Positions 8,482 to 16,731 of a DNA stretch of 64,000 bases are shown here, piece after piece. Below the pieces are notes generated by a model, which saw nothing but the letters and a program-made list of their open reading frames with translations, ran no database searches and was not told the DNA's origin. The stretch's first letter is position 1. The number at the start of each line of letters is the position of its first letter. The stretch comes from Streptomyces netropsis (lineage in GTDB: Bacteria; Actinomycetota; Actinomycetes; Streptomycetales; Streptomycetaceae): assembly GCF_014203545.1 (NCBI RefSeq), contig NZ_JACHJG010000013.1, forward strand, positions 124,001 through 188,000. Direction: 5' to 3'. The position numbers and the translations under genes were made by a program.

Positions 8482-9177
8482 ATGCACCGCCGCCTCACCA
8501 CGCCTCCATGGGGGCTTTCGATACTCGTCGGCGCGCTCCTGGCCACGTCCGGTTGCACCACGGGCTCCGTCGGCGCGGCCCCCGCGGCCGGGTCCGGCGA
8601 GCGGACCGCCGCCCCGGCGGACCGGCCCGCCGCCCCGGCTCCGACGAAGCCGGCCCGTGTCGCCGAGCTCAGGCGCCTGCTGCTGACCACCGACGACCTC
8701 GGCGGCGACTACACCGCGCAGCCCTCGAAGGACGACGCGAAGGACGACGACGAGGCGGTGAGCGGCTGCCCGGCGATGGAGCGGCTCGCCACCAGGATGC
8801 CCGGACTGCAGCCGGTGAACCAGGCGGAGGTCCAGTTCATGTACGGCAGCTCGGGCTTCGGGGAAGAGCTCGACAGCGACTCCCCCGCGAAGTTGTCCGC
8901 CACGCTGCGGGAGATGCGGGACGCCTTCCGGGCCTGCCCCTCCTACACCGTGACGTCGGGCACCACACCGCTCCCGATCACGCTGGCCGAAGCCGTCGTA
9001 CCCGAGCTGGGTGACGAGCGGTACGCCTTCACCTTGAAGTTCGTCGGCCCCGGGGGCGCGTCGGAGGTCAAGCAGATCGCCGTCCGCAAGGGCAACATCC
9101 TCCTCCATATGAGCGGCTCCCCCGGGCTCGTCGACAAGCACCTCAAGAAGGCGTACGAGAAGGCCACCGCCGGCTGA
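8482..9177 (+). CDS. Secreted lipoprotein of unknown function
   Basis: 231 aa. The N-terminus is a lipoprotein signal (MHRRLTTPPWGLSILVGALL, then ATSGC), with Cys24 as the probable lipidated residue; Thr at -3 is less usual than Leu. A Pro/Ala-rich linker (to about residue 55) leads to a folded domain with VAELRRLLLTTDDLGGDYT, GCPAMERL and CPSYTV, a pattern seen in PknH-like/'sensor domain' lipoproteins of actinobacteria. Two conserved cysteines (about 95 and 152) may pair. It sits 58 nt after cbiD, preceded by AAGGGGG, and its link to cobalamin synthesis is unknown. Confidence 0.75.
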   Translation: MHRRLTTPPWGLSILVGALLATSGCTTGSVGAAPAAGSGERTAAPADRPAAPAPTKPARVAELRRLLLTTDDLGGDYTAQPSKDDAKDDDEAVSGCPAMERLATRMPGLQPVNQAEVQFMYGSSGFGEELDSDSPAKLSATLREMRDAFRACPSYTVTSGTTPLPITLAEAVVPELGDERYAFTLKFVGPGGASEVKQIAVRKGNILLHMSGSPGLVDKHLKKAYEKATAG

Positions 9178-9178
9178 G

Positions 9179-9928
9179 TCAGCCCGCGCAGCGGTCGCGC
9201 GTGGTGGAGTACAGGTGGCTGTCCGGGAACTGCTCCGCGGTCAGGGTGCGGCCCACGATGATGACCGCCGTCCGGACCACGCCCGCCGCCTTCACCTGGT
9301 CGGCGATGTCGGCGAGGGTGCCGCGCAGGACGAGCTCGTCGGGGCGGCTGGCCATGGCGACGACGGCGGCGGGGCAGTCCGGGCCGTAGTGCGGGAGCAG
9401 TTCGGCGACGACGCGGTCGGCGTAGCGGGCCGCGAGGTGCAGGACGAGGAGGGCTCCGCTGCGGCCGAGGGTGGCGAGGTCCTCGCCGGGGGGCATCGGG
9501 GTGGCCTGCTGGGCGATGCGGGTGAGGATGACGGTCTGGCCGACGGTCGGCACGGTCAGCTCACGGCCGAGCGCCGCCGCGGCGGCGGCGAAGGCGGGCA
9601 CGCCGGGGACGATCTCGTACGGGATGCCGGCCGCGTCGAGGCGGCGCATCTGCTCGGCGACGGCGCTGAAGACGGCCGGGTCGCCGGAGTGCAGCCGGGC
9701 GACGTCGAGGCCCGCCTCGTGGGCGGCGACGAACTCGGCGGTGATCTGGTCCAGGTCGAGCTGTGCGGTGTCGACGAGGCGGGCGTCCGGCGGGCACTCG
9801 GCGAGGAGTTCGCGGGGGACGAGGCTGCCGGCGTAGAGGCAGACGCCGCACCGGGCCAGGGTCCGCGCGCCGCGCACCGTGATGAGGTCGGCGGCGCCGG
9901 GGCCTGCGCCGATGAAGTACACGGTCAT
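9179..9928 (-). CDS. cobM: Precorrin-4 C11-methyltransferase CobM
   Basis: 249 aa, a SAM-dependent tetrapyrrole methylase. It methylates precorrin-4 at C-11. Motifs: VYFIGAGPGAADLITVRG (residues 3-20), VCLYAGSLVPRELL, RLHSGDPAVFSAVAEQM (about 79-95), VPGVPAFAAAAAALGRELT, and QTVILTRIAQQATPMP (about 130-145). The start ATG overlaps the cobL stop (ATGA, 9925-9928), so cobL-cobM form a coupled pair. The stop lies 1 nt from the convergent lipoprotein gene. Confidence 0.94.
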   Translation of the reverse strand: MTVYFIGAGPGAADLITVRGARTLARCGVCLYAGSLVPRELLAECPPDARLVDTAQLDLDQITAEFVAAHEAGLDVARLHSGDPAVFSAVAEQMRRLDAAGIPYEIVPGVPAFAAAAAALGRELTVPTVGQTVILTRIAQQATPMPPGEDLATLGRSGALLVLHLAARYADRVVAELLPHYGPDCPAAVVAMASRPDELVLRGTLADIADQVKAAGVVRTAVIIVGRTLTAEQFPDSHLYSTTRDRCAG

Positions 9929-11163
9929 GCGTCGGTTTCTCCTTCTGCGGGTTTGACCACGGACCACTGGGTGACCGGCATGGCCTGCCGCCAGCCGGTG
10001 AAGCCGCCGACGGGCACGGCGTGCGCGACGGTCAGGCGGGTCAGGTCGCCGCCGTGGCGGCGGTACCGGTCGGTGAGCAGCGCCTCGGATTCGAGGGTGA
10101 CGGTGTTGGCGACGAGCCGGCCGCCCGCGGGGAGCGCGTCCCAGCACGCGGTGAGCAGGCCGGGGGCGGTGAGCCCGCCGCCGATGAACACGGCGTCGGG
10201 GGTGGGCAGGCCGGCGAGCCCGGCGGGGGCGGCGCCGGTGACGACGCGCAGCGCGGGTACGCCGAGGGCCTCGGCGTTGCGGGCGACGCGCGCGGCCCGT
10301 ACGGGGTCGCGTTCGACGCTGACGGCACGGCAGGAGCGGTGGGCGCGCATCCATTCGATGCCGATGGAGCCCGAGCCGCCGCCGATGTCCCAGAGCAGCT
10401 CGCCGGGGGCCGGGGCGAGTGCGGCGAGGGTCGCCGCCCGCACATGACGCTTCGTCAACTGTCCGTCGTGCTCGAAGGCTTCGTCCGGCAGCCCGGGGGT
10501 GAGCGGCAGCCGGAGCGCGTCGTCGGCGCGTCGGCAGTCGACGGCGATGACGTTCAGCGCGTCGCCGGGGGCGTGGTGCCAGTCGTCGGCCGTGCCCTCG
10601 ACGCGGCGCTCGTGGGCGCCGCCGAGCTGTTCCAGCACGGTCAGCGGGCTCGGTCCGAAGCCGCGGTCGCGCAGCAGGGCGGCGACCTCGGCGGGGGTGT
10701 CCGCGCCGGCGCTGAGCACCAGCAGCCGGCGGCCGGGGTGCAGGGCGGCGGACAGCGCGCCGAGCGGGCGGCCGACGAGGCTGCGCACCTCGGTGTCGTC
10801 GAGCGGCCAGCCGAGCCGGGCACAGGCGTACGACACGGAGGACGGGTGCGGCAGCACCCGCAGCCCGTCGGCGGTGCCGAGGGCGTCCACGAGCGTGCGG
10901 CCGATGCCGAAGAACATGGGGTCGCCGCTGGCGAGTACGCACACCCGCCGTCCGGCGTGCGCGGCCAGCAGCCCGGGGACGGCCGGGCGCAGCGGGGAGG
11001 GCCAGGCGACGCGCTCGCCCGCGCAGTCGGGGGGCAGCAGATCGAGCTGGCGGGGGCCTCCGACGATCACCTCGGCCCGGCGCAGGGCCTCCTGGGAGCC
11101 GGGGGCGAGGCCCGGCCAGCCGTCGGCGCCGATGCCTACGACCGTCACGGCGGCTTGGCTCAC
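9925..11163 (-). CDS. cobL: Precorrin-6Y C5,15-methyltransferase (decarboxylating) CobL
   Basis: 412 aa, a CbiE-CbiT fusion. The N-terminal methylase (VTVVGIGADGWPGLAPGS..., about residues 6-200) methylates C-5, and the C-terminal domain (about 215-400, with LLWDIGGGSGSIGIEWMRA as SAM-binding motif I) methylates C-15 and decarboxylates. GTG 11163 fits the family N-terminus (VSQAAVTVVGIG), preceded by GAGGTG; upstream in-frame sequence is Arg-rich noise. Transcription probably starts in the 127-nt spacer shared with the divergent tsaD-like gene. Confidence 0.93.
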   Translation of the reverse strand: MSQAAVTVVGIGADGWPGLAPGSQEALRRAEVIVGGPRQLDLLPPDCAGERVAWPSPLRPAVPGLLAAHAGRRVCVLASGDPMFFGIGRTLVDALGTADGLRVLPHPSSVSYACARLGWPLDDTEVRSLVGRPLGALSAALHPGRRLLVLSAGADTPAEVAALLRDRGFGPSPLTVLEQLGGAHERRVEGTADDWHHAPGDALNVIAVDCRRADDALRLPLTPGLPDEAFEHDGQLTKRHVRAATLAALAPAPGELLWDIGGGSGSIGIEWMRAHRSCRAVSVERDPVRAARVARNAEALGVPALRVVTGAAPAGLAGLPTPDAVFIGGGLTAPGLLTACWDALPAGGRLVANTVTLESEALLTDRYRRHGGDLTRLTVAHAVPVGGFTGWRQAMPVTQWSVVKPAEGETDA

Positions 11164-11246
11164 GTGGGCGCACCTCGGGATTCGCGGTGTACAGGGGCAT
11201 CGGAACTCTACTGACCTGCGACGACGGCGCCACGACCGGGACCTTG

Positions 11247-11272
11247 TTGCATAGAATGTGCAATTACGTAAT
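11247..11272. promoter_or_regulatory. Two AT-rich palindromes between cobL and the tsaD-like gene
   Basis: TTGCA-N7-TGCAA (11247-11263) overlaps by one base the perfect palindrome ATTACGTAAT (11263-11272). Both are striking in a 72% GC context. They lie 19 nt upstream of the tsaD-like GTG and about 85 nt upstream of cobL, so they could serve either promoter. The 11252-11257 TAGAAT resembles a -10 hexamer. The regulator is unknown. Confidence 0.5.
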
Positions 11273-11290
11273 CTAGGCAGGAGGTCCGCC

Positions 11291-12361
11291 GTGAGGCGTT
11301 CACCGGTGGTGCTGGGCATCGAGTCGTCCTGCGACGAGACCGGCGCCGGTCTCGTCCGGGACGGGAAGCTGCTGGGTCACGCGGTGGCCTCCAGCATGGA
11401 CGAGCACGCGCGGTTCGGCGGTGTCGTGCCGGAGATCGCGGCCCGCGCGCATGTGCACGCGGCGGCGCCCGTCGTCCGTGCCGCGCTGGCCGACGCGGGC
11501 CTGACGATGCGCGACATCGGGGCGGTCGCCGTGACGACGGGCCCCGGCCTGTCGGGCGCGCTCCAGGTCGGCGTCGCCGCGGCGAAGGGCTTCGCGTACG
11601 CGCTGGGGGTGCCGCTGTACGGGGTGCACCACCTCGCCGGGCACGTGGCCGCCGACACCCTGGAGCACGGGCCGCTGCCGAACCCGTGCATGGTGCTGAT
11701 CGTCTCCGGCGGGCACACCTCGCTGCTGCTCGTCCGGGATCTCGCGCGCGACCCGATCGTCCACCTCGGCGACACCCTGGACGACGCGGCGGGCGAGTGC
11801 TTCGACAAGGTGGCCCGGGTCTTCGGCCTGCCCTACCCCGGCGGTCCCGCCGTCGACCGGGCGGCCCGCGAGGGCGACCCGCGCGCGGTGGCGTTCCCCC
11901 GTCCGCTGACCGGGCCGCGCGACGATCCGTACGCCTTCTCCTTCTCCGGTCTGAAGACGGCCGCCGCCCGCTGGGCGGAGCGGCACCGGCAGGCCGGGCG
12001 GCCGTTGCCCGTCGCGGACGGGGCCGCGTCCCTCCAGGAGGCCGTGGCCGACGTCCTCACCCGCAAGGCCGTCGCGGCGTGCGTCGAGCACGGCGTGGGC
12101 ACCCTCGTCGTGGTCGGCGGGGTGGCCGCCAACTCCCGGGTGCGGGCGCTGGCCCAGGACCGCTGCGCGGCCGCGGGCATCGAGCTGCGGGTGCCGCCGC
12201 TGCGGCTGTGCACCGACAACGGCGCGATGATCGCGGCCGTCGGCGATCTGCTGGTGCGCGCGGGGGCGGAGCCCGCGCCGCTGGAGGTGTCCATCGACCC
12301 GTCGGCGCCCCTGGAGTACGCGGCGCTCCACCCGGTGGCGAGCCTCGCCCGCGCCGCCTGA
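11291..12361 (+). CDS. tsaD: TsaD/Kae1/Gcp family, tRNA N6-adenosine threonylcarbamoyltransferase
   Basis: 356 aa, full length for the family. TsaD transfers threonylcarbamoyl to A37 of ANN-decoding tRNAs. Motifs: VLGIESSCDETGAGL (residues 7-21), TTGPGLSGALQVGVAAAKG, the metal-binding VHHLAGH (about 116-122, H-x3-H), VSGGHTSLLL, and VGGVAANSRVR near residue 280. GTG 11291 follows a perfect AGGAGG 6 nt upstream. The usual partners tsaB, tsaE and rimI are not next to it, so it may be a second copy beside a canonical tsaD elsewhere; that cannot be decided here. The promoter region has two unusual palindromes. Confidence 0.85.
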   Translation: MRRSPVVLGIESSCDETGAGLVRDGKLLGHAVASSMDEHARFGGVVPEIAARAHVHAAAPVVRAALADAGLTMRDIGAVAVTTGPGLSGALQVGVAAAKGFAYALGVPLYGVHHLAGHVAADTLEHGPLPNPCMVLIVSGGHTSLLLVRDLARDPIVHLGDTLDDAAGECFDKVARVFGLPYPGGPAVDRAAREGDPRAVAFPRPLTGPRDDPYAFSFSGLKTAAARWAERHRQAGRPLPVADGAASLQEAVADVLTRKAVAACVEHGVGTLVVVGGVAANSRVRALAQDRCAAAGIELRVPPLRLCTDNGAMIAAVGDLLVRAGAEPAPLEVSIDPSAPLEYAALHPVASLARAA

Positions 12362-12404
12362 GCCGTGTCCGGCGGGTCAAGTGAACGGGCGCCGCGGCCC
12401 GTAG

Positions 12405-12512
12405 CGCCCCGCACCACCGCTGCGCGGCGGGCACAGCACGGCAGCCCGTCCGGCGATTGAGGACGCGCCCGCAGGGCGCTCGCCGCCGCGGGCGGCAGGA
12501 CCGGCCGGACAC
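12405..12512. repeat. Dispersed GC-rich intergenic repeat, copy 1
   Basis: Contains CAGCCCGTCCGGCGATTGAG (12442-12461) followed by GCGCCCGCAGGGCGCTCGCC, modules that recur at about 31310, 52620 and 56030. It lies between the convergent tsaD-like and 12516-14057 genes and can fold, so it may act as a bidirectional terminator. Confidence 0.7.
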
Positions 12513-12515
12513 GGC

Positions 12516-14057
12516 CTAAGACCCCCGGTACGACCGCGCCCGGTGCGCGATGTTGCGGGCCATGCCGCCGAACACGATCGCGTGGAACGGGGCCACGGAC
12601 CACCAGTAGGCGTGGCCGGCCAGCCCGTGCGGGCGGAACAGCGCCCGCTGGCGGTACGTCGCGCGGGACGGCCCGTCGGGGGTGACGGTCAGCTCCAGCC
12701 AGGCCCGGCCGGGCAGCCGCATCTCGGCGCGCAGCCGCAGCAGCCGGCCCGGTTCGATCTCCTCGACGCGCCAGAAGTCGAGGGAGTCGCCGACGCGCAG
12801 CGCGTGCGGGTCCCGGCGGCCGCGGCGCAGGCCGACGCCGCCGACGAGGCGGTCGAGGAGGCCGCGCAGCGACCAGGCGAGGGGGAAGGAGTACCAGCCG
12901 TTGTCCCCGCCGATGCCCTCGACGACCCGCCAGAGCGCCTCGGGCCCGGCGTCGACGGGCACCTCGCGGCGGTCCTCGTAGAGGCTGCCGCCCGACCAGT
13001 CGGGGTCGGAGGGCAGCGGGTCGCTGGGGGCGCCGGGCAGGGACGCGGAGGACCAGCGGGTGGCGACGTCGGCGTCCCGTACGCGTTTGAGGGCCAGGCG
13101 CACGGCCTCGTCGAAGCCGATCAGGCCCTGTGGCGGGTCCGGTGCGTAGCGGGCGATGTCGTGCTCCCGGCAGACCACCTCGTGCCGCAGCGACTCCACC
13201 AGGGGACGCGCGATGCCGCTGGGGACGGGGGTGACCAGCCCGACCCAGAGGCTGGACAGGCCGGGGGTGAGCACCGGCACGGTCAGGACGATCCGCCGGG
13301 GCAGCCGGGCGACGGACGCGTAGCGGTCCATCATCCGGCGGTAGGTGAGGACGTCGGGGCCGCCCACGTCGAAGCTGCGGCTGACGTCGTCGGGCAGCCC
13401 TGCCGCCGCCACGAGGCAGCGCAGCACGTCGCGGACGGCGATGGGCTGGATGCGGGTGTTCACCCAGCTCGGGGTGACCATCACCGGGAGCCGCTCGGTG
13501 AGGTAGCGGAGCATCTCGAAGGAGGCGGAGCCGGATCCGATGATCACCGCGGCGCGCAGCTGTGCCGTGGGGACCCCGCTGGCGAGGAGGATCCGTCCGA
13601 CCTCGGCGCGGGAGCGCAGGTGCGGGGAGAGCAGACGTTCGGGCACCTGACGGGGGGAGAGTCCGCCGAGGTAGACGATGCGGCGCACCCCGGCCGCCTT
13701 CGCGGCGCGCCCGACGGCGAGCGCCGCCCGCCGGTCGGTCTCCTCGAAGTCCGCGCCGGTGCCGAGGGCGTGTACGAGGTAGTAGAGGACGTCCACGTCG
13801 GCGAAGGCGTCGGGGAGGGTGTCCGGGCGGGTCACGTCGGCCTTGACGGTCTCGACCCGGCCGGCCCAGGGCTGGTCGCGCAGCCGCCGCGGGTCGCGCG
13901 CCAGGCAGCGCACCCGGTACCCGGCGTCGAGCAGTTCGGGGACGAGCCGGCCCCCGATGTAGCCGGTGGCCCCGGCGACGAGGGCGCGGGGCGACGGCTT
14001 CTCCGCACTCCCGCGGTCGCCCCGGATCCGGTCCTGGTCGTTCCCTGTGGTGCCCAT
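12516..14057 (-). CDS. NAD(P)-binding epimerase-like protein with C-terminal DUF2867
   Basis: 513 aa. Residues about 20-330 form an atypical SDR/epimerase fold with the nucleotide motif ALVAGATGYIGGRLVPELLD and VLYYLVHALGTGADF. Residues about 350-505 form a DUF2867-type SRPBCC domain (GGSLYEDRREVPVDAGPEAL, WYSFPLAWSLRGLLDRLVGG, then VGDSLDFWRVEEIEPGRLLR). The combination is known in bacteria as a conserved uncharacterised oxidoreductase, and its substrate is not known; the SRPBCC part suggests a hydrophobic ligand. ATG 14057 is preferred over 14084, since the latter adds only Arg/Gly-rich residues. It is probably monocistronic or follows the SDR gene after 93 nt. Confidence 0.85.
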   Translation of the reverse strand: MGTTGNDQDRIRGDRGSAEKPSPRALVAGATGYIGGRLVPELLDAGYRVRCLARDPRRLRDQPWAGRVETVKADVTRPDTLPDAFADVDVLYYLVHALGTGADFEETDRRAALAVGRAAKAAGVRRIVYLGGLSPRQVPERLLSPHLRSRAEVGRILLASGVPTAQLRAAVIIGSGSASFEMLRYLTERLPVMVTPSWVNTRIQPIAVRDVLRCLVAAAGLPDDVSRSFDVGGPDVLTYRRMMDRYASVARLPRRIVLTVPVLTPGLSSLWVGLVTPVPSGIARPLVESLRHEVVCREHDIARYAPDPPQGLIGFDEAVRLALKRVRDADVATRWSSASLPGAPSDPLPSDPDWSGGSLYEDRREVPVDAGPEALWRVVEGIGGDNGWYSFPLAWSLRGLLDRLVGGVGLRRGRRDPHALRVGDSLDFWRVEEIEPGRLLRLRAEMRLPGRAWLELTVTPDGPSRATYRQRALFRPHGLAGHAYWWSVAPFHAIVFGGMARNIAHRARSYRGS

Positions 14058-14150
14058 GGGTCCACGGTCTCCCGCCCGGCGCACCTCGCGCCAGGCGGGG
14101 CTGGTCCTTTAGGGTGCGGCGGCTCCCGTACGGGTGCCGCCGCGGCGCGG

Positions 14151-15632
14151 TCACCAGTTGGCGGGGGCGTAGTCCTTGAGGAAGCAGCCGTAGAGGTCCT
14201 CGCCCTGCTCACCGCGGACGATCGGGTCGTAGACCCGGGCCGCGCCGTCGACGAGGTCGAGGGGGGCGTGGAAGCCCTCCTCGGCGAGGCGCACCTTGTC
14301 CGGGTGCGGGCGCTCGTCGGTGATCCAGCCGGTGTCGACGGCGGTCATCAGGATTCCGTCGGCCTCCAGCATCTCCTGGGCGCTGGTGCGGGTGAGCATG
14401 TTCAGGGCGGCCTTGGCCATGTTGGTGTGCGGGTGGCCGGCGCCCTTGTAGCCGCGGCTGAACACGCCCTCCATGGCGGAGACGTTCACGACGTACTTGC
14501 GGCGGGCAGCGGACGCGGCCATGGCCGGGCGCAGTCGGCTGACCAGCACGAACGGCGCGGTCACATTGCACAGCTGCACTTCGAGGAGCTCGACGGGGTC
14601 GACCTCGCTGACCGTCTGGACCCAGGTGTTCGTGGCGTCCAGGTCGGGTACGAGCCCGCCCGCGTCGATCGCGGTGCCCGCCTCGACCCGCGCGAGGGAG
14701 GCGGAGCCGCTGGTCAGGGCCAGGTCGGTGAGGGCCTGGGGGGTCAGCTCGTCGTGCCGGCTGCCCGCCGGGGCGGGCAGGGCCGCCTGGGCGCCGCTGC
14801 CGAAGGCACCGAAGACGATCGAGGCGGGCAGCTCGCCGGCGGGCAGCGGGGCGGCCTCGGCGGCGACCAGCTCACGGTAGGCGGAGGGGCTGCGACGCAC
14901 GGTCTGGGCCGCGTTGTTGATCAGGATGTCGAGCGGGCCCTCGGCGGCGACGGAGTCGGCCAGGGCGACGACCTGGGCGGGGTCGCGCAGGTCGATGCCG
15001 ACGATCTTGAGGCGGTGCAGCCAGTCCGCGCTGTCCGGCATGGCCTTGAACCGCCGGATGGCGTCGTTGGGGAAGCGCGTGGTGACGGTGGTGTGCGCAC
15101 CGTCGCGCAGCAGCCGCAGCGCGATGTACATGCCGATCTTCGCCCGGCCGCCGGTGAGCAGCGCGCGCTTGCCGGTCAGGTCCGTGCGGGCGTCCCGGCG
15201 GGCGCGGTTCTCCGCGGCGCAGGGCTGGCACAGCTGGTGGTAGAAGGCGTCGACCTCGGTGTAACGGGTCTTGCAGATGTAGCAGGAGCGGGGGCGCTCC
15301 AGGATGCCGACGATCTGGGCGGCGGAGGTGGCGGCCAGGGGTATGCCGCGCGTCTCGTCGTCGATGCGGTCGGCGGCACCGGTGGCGGTGGCCTCGGTCA
15401 CGGCCCGGTCGTTGGCGGTCTTGGCGGCCCGGCGCTCCTGGCGGCGGCGCTGCTTGACGGTCCGGTAGATCCCCGCGGTGGCCCGTCGGATCTCGATCGC
15501 GTCGGGGTGGTCGACCGGCAGGGCGTCGAGTTCCTCGAGCACGCTCAGGCACATCGCCATGCGCTCCGGATCGATACCGGACTCACCGGACTGGCGACCT
15601 GCACCGTCGCGGCTTTCTTCTGTGACCGTCAT
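14151..15632 (-). CDS. Atypical SDR with internal zinc-ribbon-like cysteine pairs
   Basis: 493 aa, long for an SDR. Residues 1-150 are charged and helical, with CYIC (117-120) and CQPC (135-138), two CxxC pairs that look like a zinc site. The Rossmann part begins at about 153, with LLTGGRAKIGMYIAL (158-172) and ILINNAAQ (236-243). The strand before the active site ends VVNVSAMEG (Ser385), but the usual Tyr-x3-Lys is missing: the conserved helix reads HPHTNMAKAALNM (400-412), with Thr403 where Tyr would be and Lys407. So the fold is clear, while ordinary SDR catalysis is doubtful. The start is ATG 15632; the longer frame to 15860 has no ribosome site. Confidence 0.85.
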   Translation of the reverse strand: MTVTEESRDGAGRQSGESGIDPERMAMCLSVLEELDALPVDHPDAIEIRRATAGIYRTVKQRRRQERRAAKTANDRAVTEATATGAADRIDDETRGIPLAATSAAQIVGILERPRSCYICKTRYTEVDAFYHQLCQPCAAENRARRDARTDLTGKRALLTGGRAKIGMYIALRLLRDGAHTTVTTRFPNDAIRRFKAMPDSADWLHRLKIVGIDLRDPAQVVALADSVAAEGPLDILINNAAQTVRRSPSAYRELVAAEAAPLPAGELPASIVFGAFGSGAQAALPAPAGSRHDELTPQALTDLALTSGSASLARVEAGTAIDAGGLVPDLDATNTWVQTVSEVDPVELLEVQLCNVTAPFVLVSRLRPAMAASAARRKYVVNVSAMEGVFSRGYKGAGHPHTNMAKAALNMLTRTSAQEMLEADGILMTAVDTGWITDERPHPDKVRLAEEGFHAPLDLVDGAARVYDPIVRGEQGEDLYGCFLKDYAPANW

Positions 15633-16056
15633 CGGCGCTGTCGTTTCCCAGTTCGTCTGATCAATTGAAGCTTCGAAGAACTGTACGTAGACAGGGGCGG
15701 CCACGCCAAACGCGCACCTTAGAGCATGCCCTCGGCGGAGCGGCACGGGGGTGCGGTGAAGGGGCGGACACCCACGGCCGGTGACGCAGGTCACAGGCCC
15801 GGCCGCGCCGGAGAGGGCGCGGCGATCACCCCGGGCCCCCGGCCGACGGCGGGGAAACACCGGCGGAAAACCGAGGAAAAACGCGCCGCAAAAACGTCGG
15901 AATATCGACGGAATTCAGAGAAACATCACACCCCGCATTTCATACGACTTATTGGCCTTTCCGGGTTAATCATGCCCTTTGGAGTCCAAATTGACTCAAC
16001 CGCCGCCATTCCGGCGGTAACAATTGCCGCTCAACGCCCCTTAGAAAGGTTTAGCC
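15633..16056. promoter_or_regulatory. Intergenic control region of the chaplin gene, locally AT-rich
   Basis: 424 nt between the divergent SDR and chaplin genes. From about 15850 to 16040 the base composition drops clearly below the surrounding GC level (for example GAAAAACGCGCCGCAAAAAC and TTCATACGACTTATTGG). A small dyad CCGCCGCCATTCCGGCGG lies at about 16001-16018, and AGAAAGG precedes the chaplin ATG by 7 nt. A promoter is expected here, but I cannot place its hexamers. The frame 15726-16244 over this region is judged not to be a gene. Confidence 0.5.
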
Positions 16057-16353
16057 ATGTCGCGTATCGCCAAGGCAGCCATCCTGACCGTCGCCGCCGG
16101 CACCGCCCTCTCGGGTGCGGCGGGCATCGCCGTCGCCGACGCCGGCGCGAAGGGTGTGGCCGTGGGTTCGCCCGGCATCGTCTCCGGCAACGTCATTCAG
16201 GTGCCGGTGCACATCCCGATCAACCTCTGCGGCAACACCATTGACATCGTCGCTCTGCTGAACCCGACCTTCGGCAACACCTGCGTCAACGCCGACGGCC
16301 ACCACGGGAACAAGGGCCACGACGGCCACAACGGGCACAACGGCCACCACTGA
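16057..16353 (+). CDS. Short chaplin with histidine-rich tail
   Basis: 98 aa. Chaplins are secreted amphipathic proteins that assemble into amyloid-like rodlets on aerial hyphae and spores. Residues 1-28 are a Sec signal peptide (MSRIAKAAILTVAAGTALSG...AVADA). Residues about 37-77 are one chaplin domain (GSPGIVSGNVIQVPVHIP, CGNTIDIVALLNPTFGNTC), with the paired Cys58 and Cys76. There is no LPxTG sorting signal, so it is a short chaplin. Unusual is the C-terminal tail, residues 80-98, where 7 of 19 residues are His in HNG/HDG repeats; most short chaplins end close to the second cysteine. Start ATG 16057 follows AGAAAGG. Confidence 0.93.
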   Translation: MSRIAKAAILTVAAGTALSGAAGIAVADAGAKGVAVGSPGIVSGNVIQVPVHIPINLCGNTIDIVALLNPTFGNTCVNADGHHGNKGHDGHNGHNGHH

Positions 16354-16447
16354 GCCCTCCCTTAAGACGCGGGCAGCAGACCGCGTCCGCGCAGCCCGCG
16401 CGGGAAGGGAGCCACAGTCAGCCGCCGGAGCCCTTGCTCGCGCGTCC

Positions 16448-16482
16448 GTGGCGTCCACCATGTTCTTCATGGTGGACGCCAC
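16448..16482. terminator. Perfect 15-bp hairpin between the chaplin and minus-strand genes
   Basis: GTGGCGTCCACCATG (16448-16462), loop TTCTT, and the exact complement at 16468-16482. It lies between convergent genes (chaplin end 16353, 56-aa gene end 16523), so it probably terminates transcription from both sides. Confidence 0.8.
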
Positions 16483-16522
16483 TGCCATGTCCGGACGCCG
16501 TCGCCCGCCGTACGGCCGGGCC

Positions 16523-16693
16523 TCAGTCCGCGGGCGCGCGCTGCCCGGGCGAGCCGTCGGGCGGCTCCTCGCGGCGCGGCTCGCGTTCGCCGTGGTCGGT
16601 GCGGGGGTCATGGGGGCGCTGGGCGCCGGGGAGGTCGGGTACCTCGACGATCGGGGGCAGGTCGGGGGTCAGATGCGTATGGCGTGAGGTCAT
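16523..16693 (-). CDS. Small proline/acid-rich protein (56 aa), function unknown
   Basis: 56 aa: MTSRHTHLTPDLPPIVEVPD then LPGAQRPHDPRTDHGERE and a Glu/Arg-rich end. No cysteine and no membrane segment. ATG 16693 lies 38 nt downstream of the DUF5133 gene's stop on the same strand, so it could be its operon partner. No known family is recognised; this is a weak call supported mostly by position and typical Streptomyces codon use. Confidence 0.45.
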   Translation of the reverse strand: MTSRHTHLTPDLPPIVEVPDLPGAQRPHDPRTDHGEREPRREEPPDGSPGQRAPAD

Positions 16694-16731
16694 GGTGATG
16701 CGCCTGCCTGTCGTTGTAGGGGGAGGAGCGA

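Noticed and set aside
12543..15668. 1041-codon frame on the plus strand
   Set aside because: It runs antisense over the DUF2867 and SDR genes, which have clear family motifs; its composition is Gly/Val/Asp-rich, an artefact of GC-rich codon positions.
15726..16244. Frame over the chaplin promoter and 5' end
   Set aside because: It overlaps the chaplin gene in another frame and has no ribosome site; the chaplin reading is certain.
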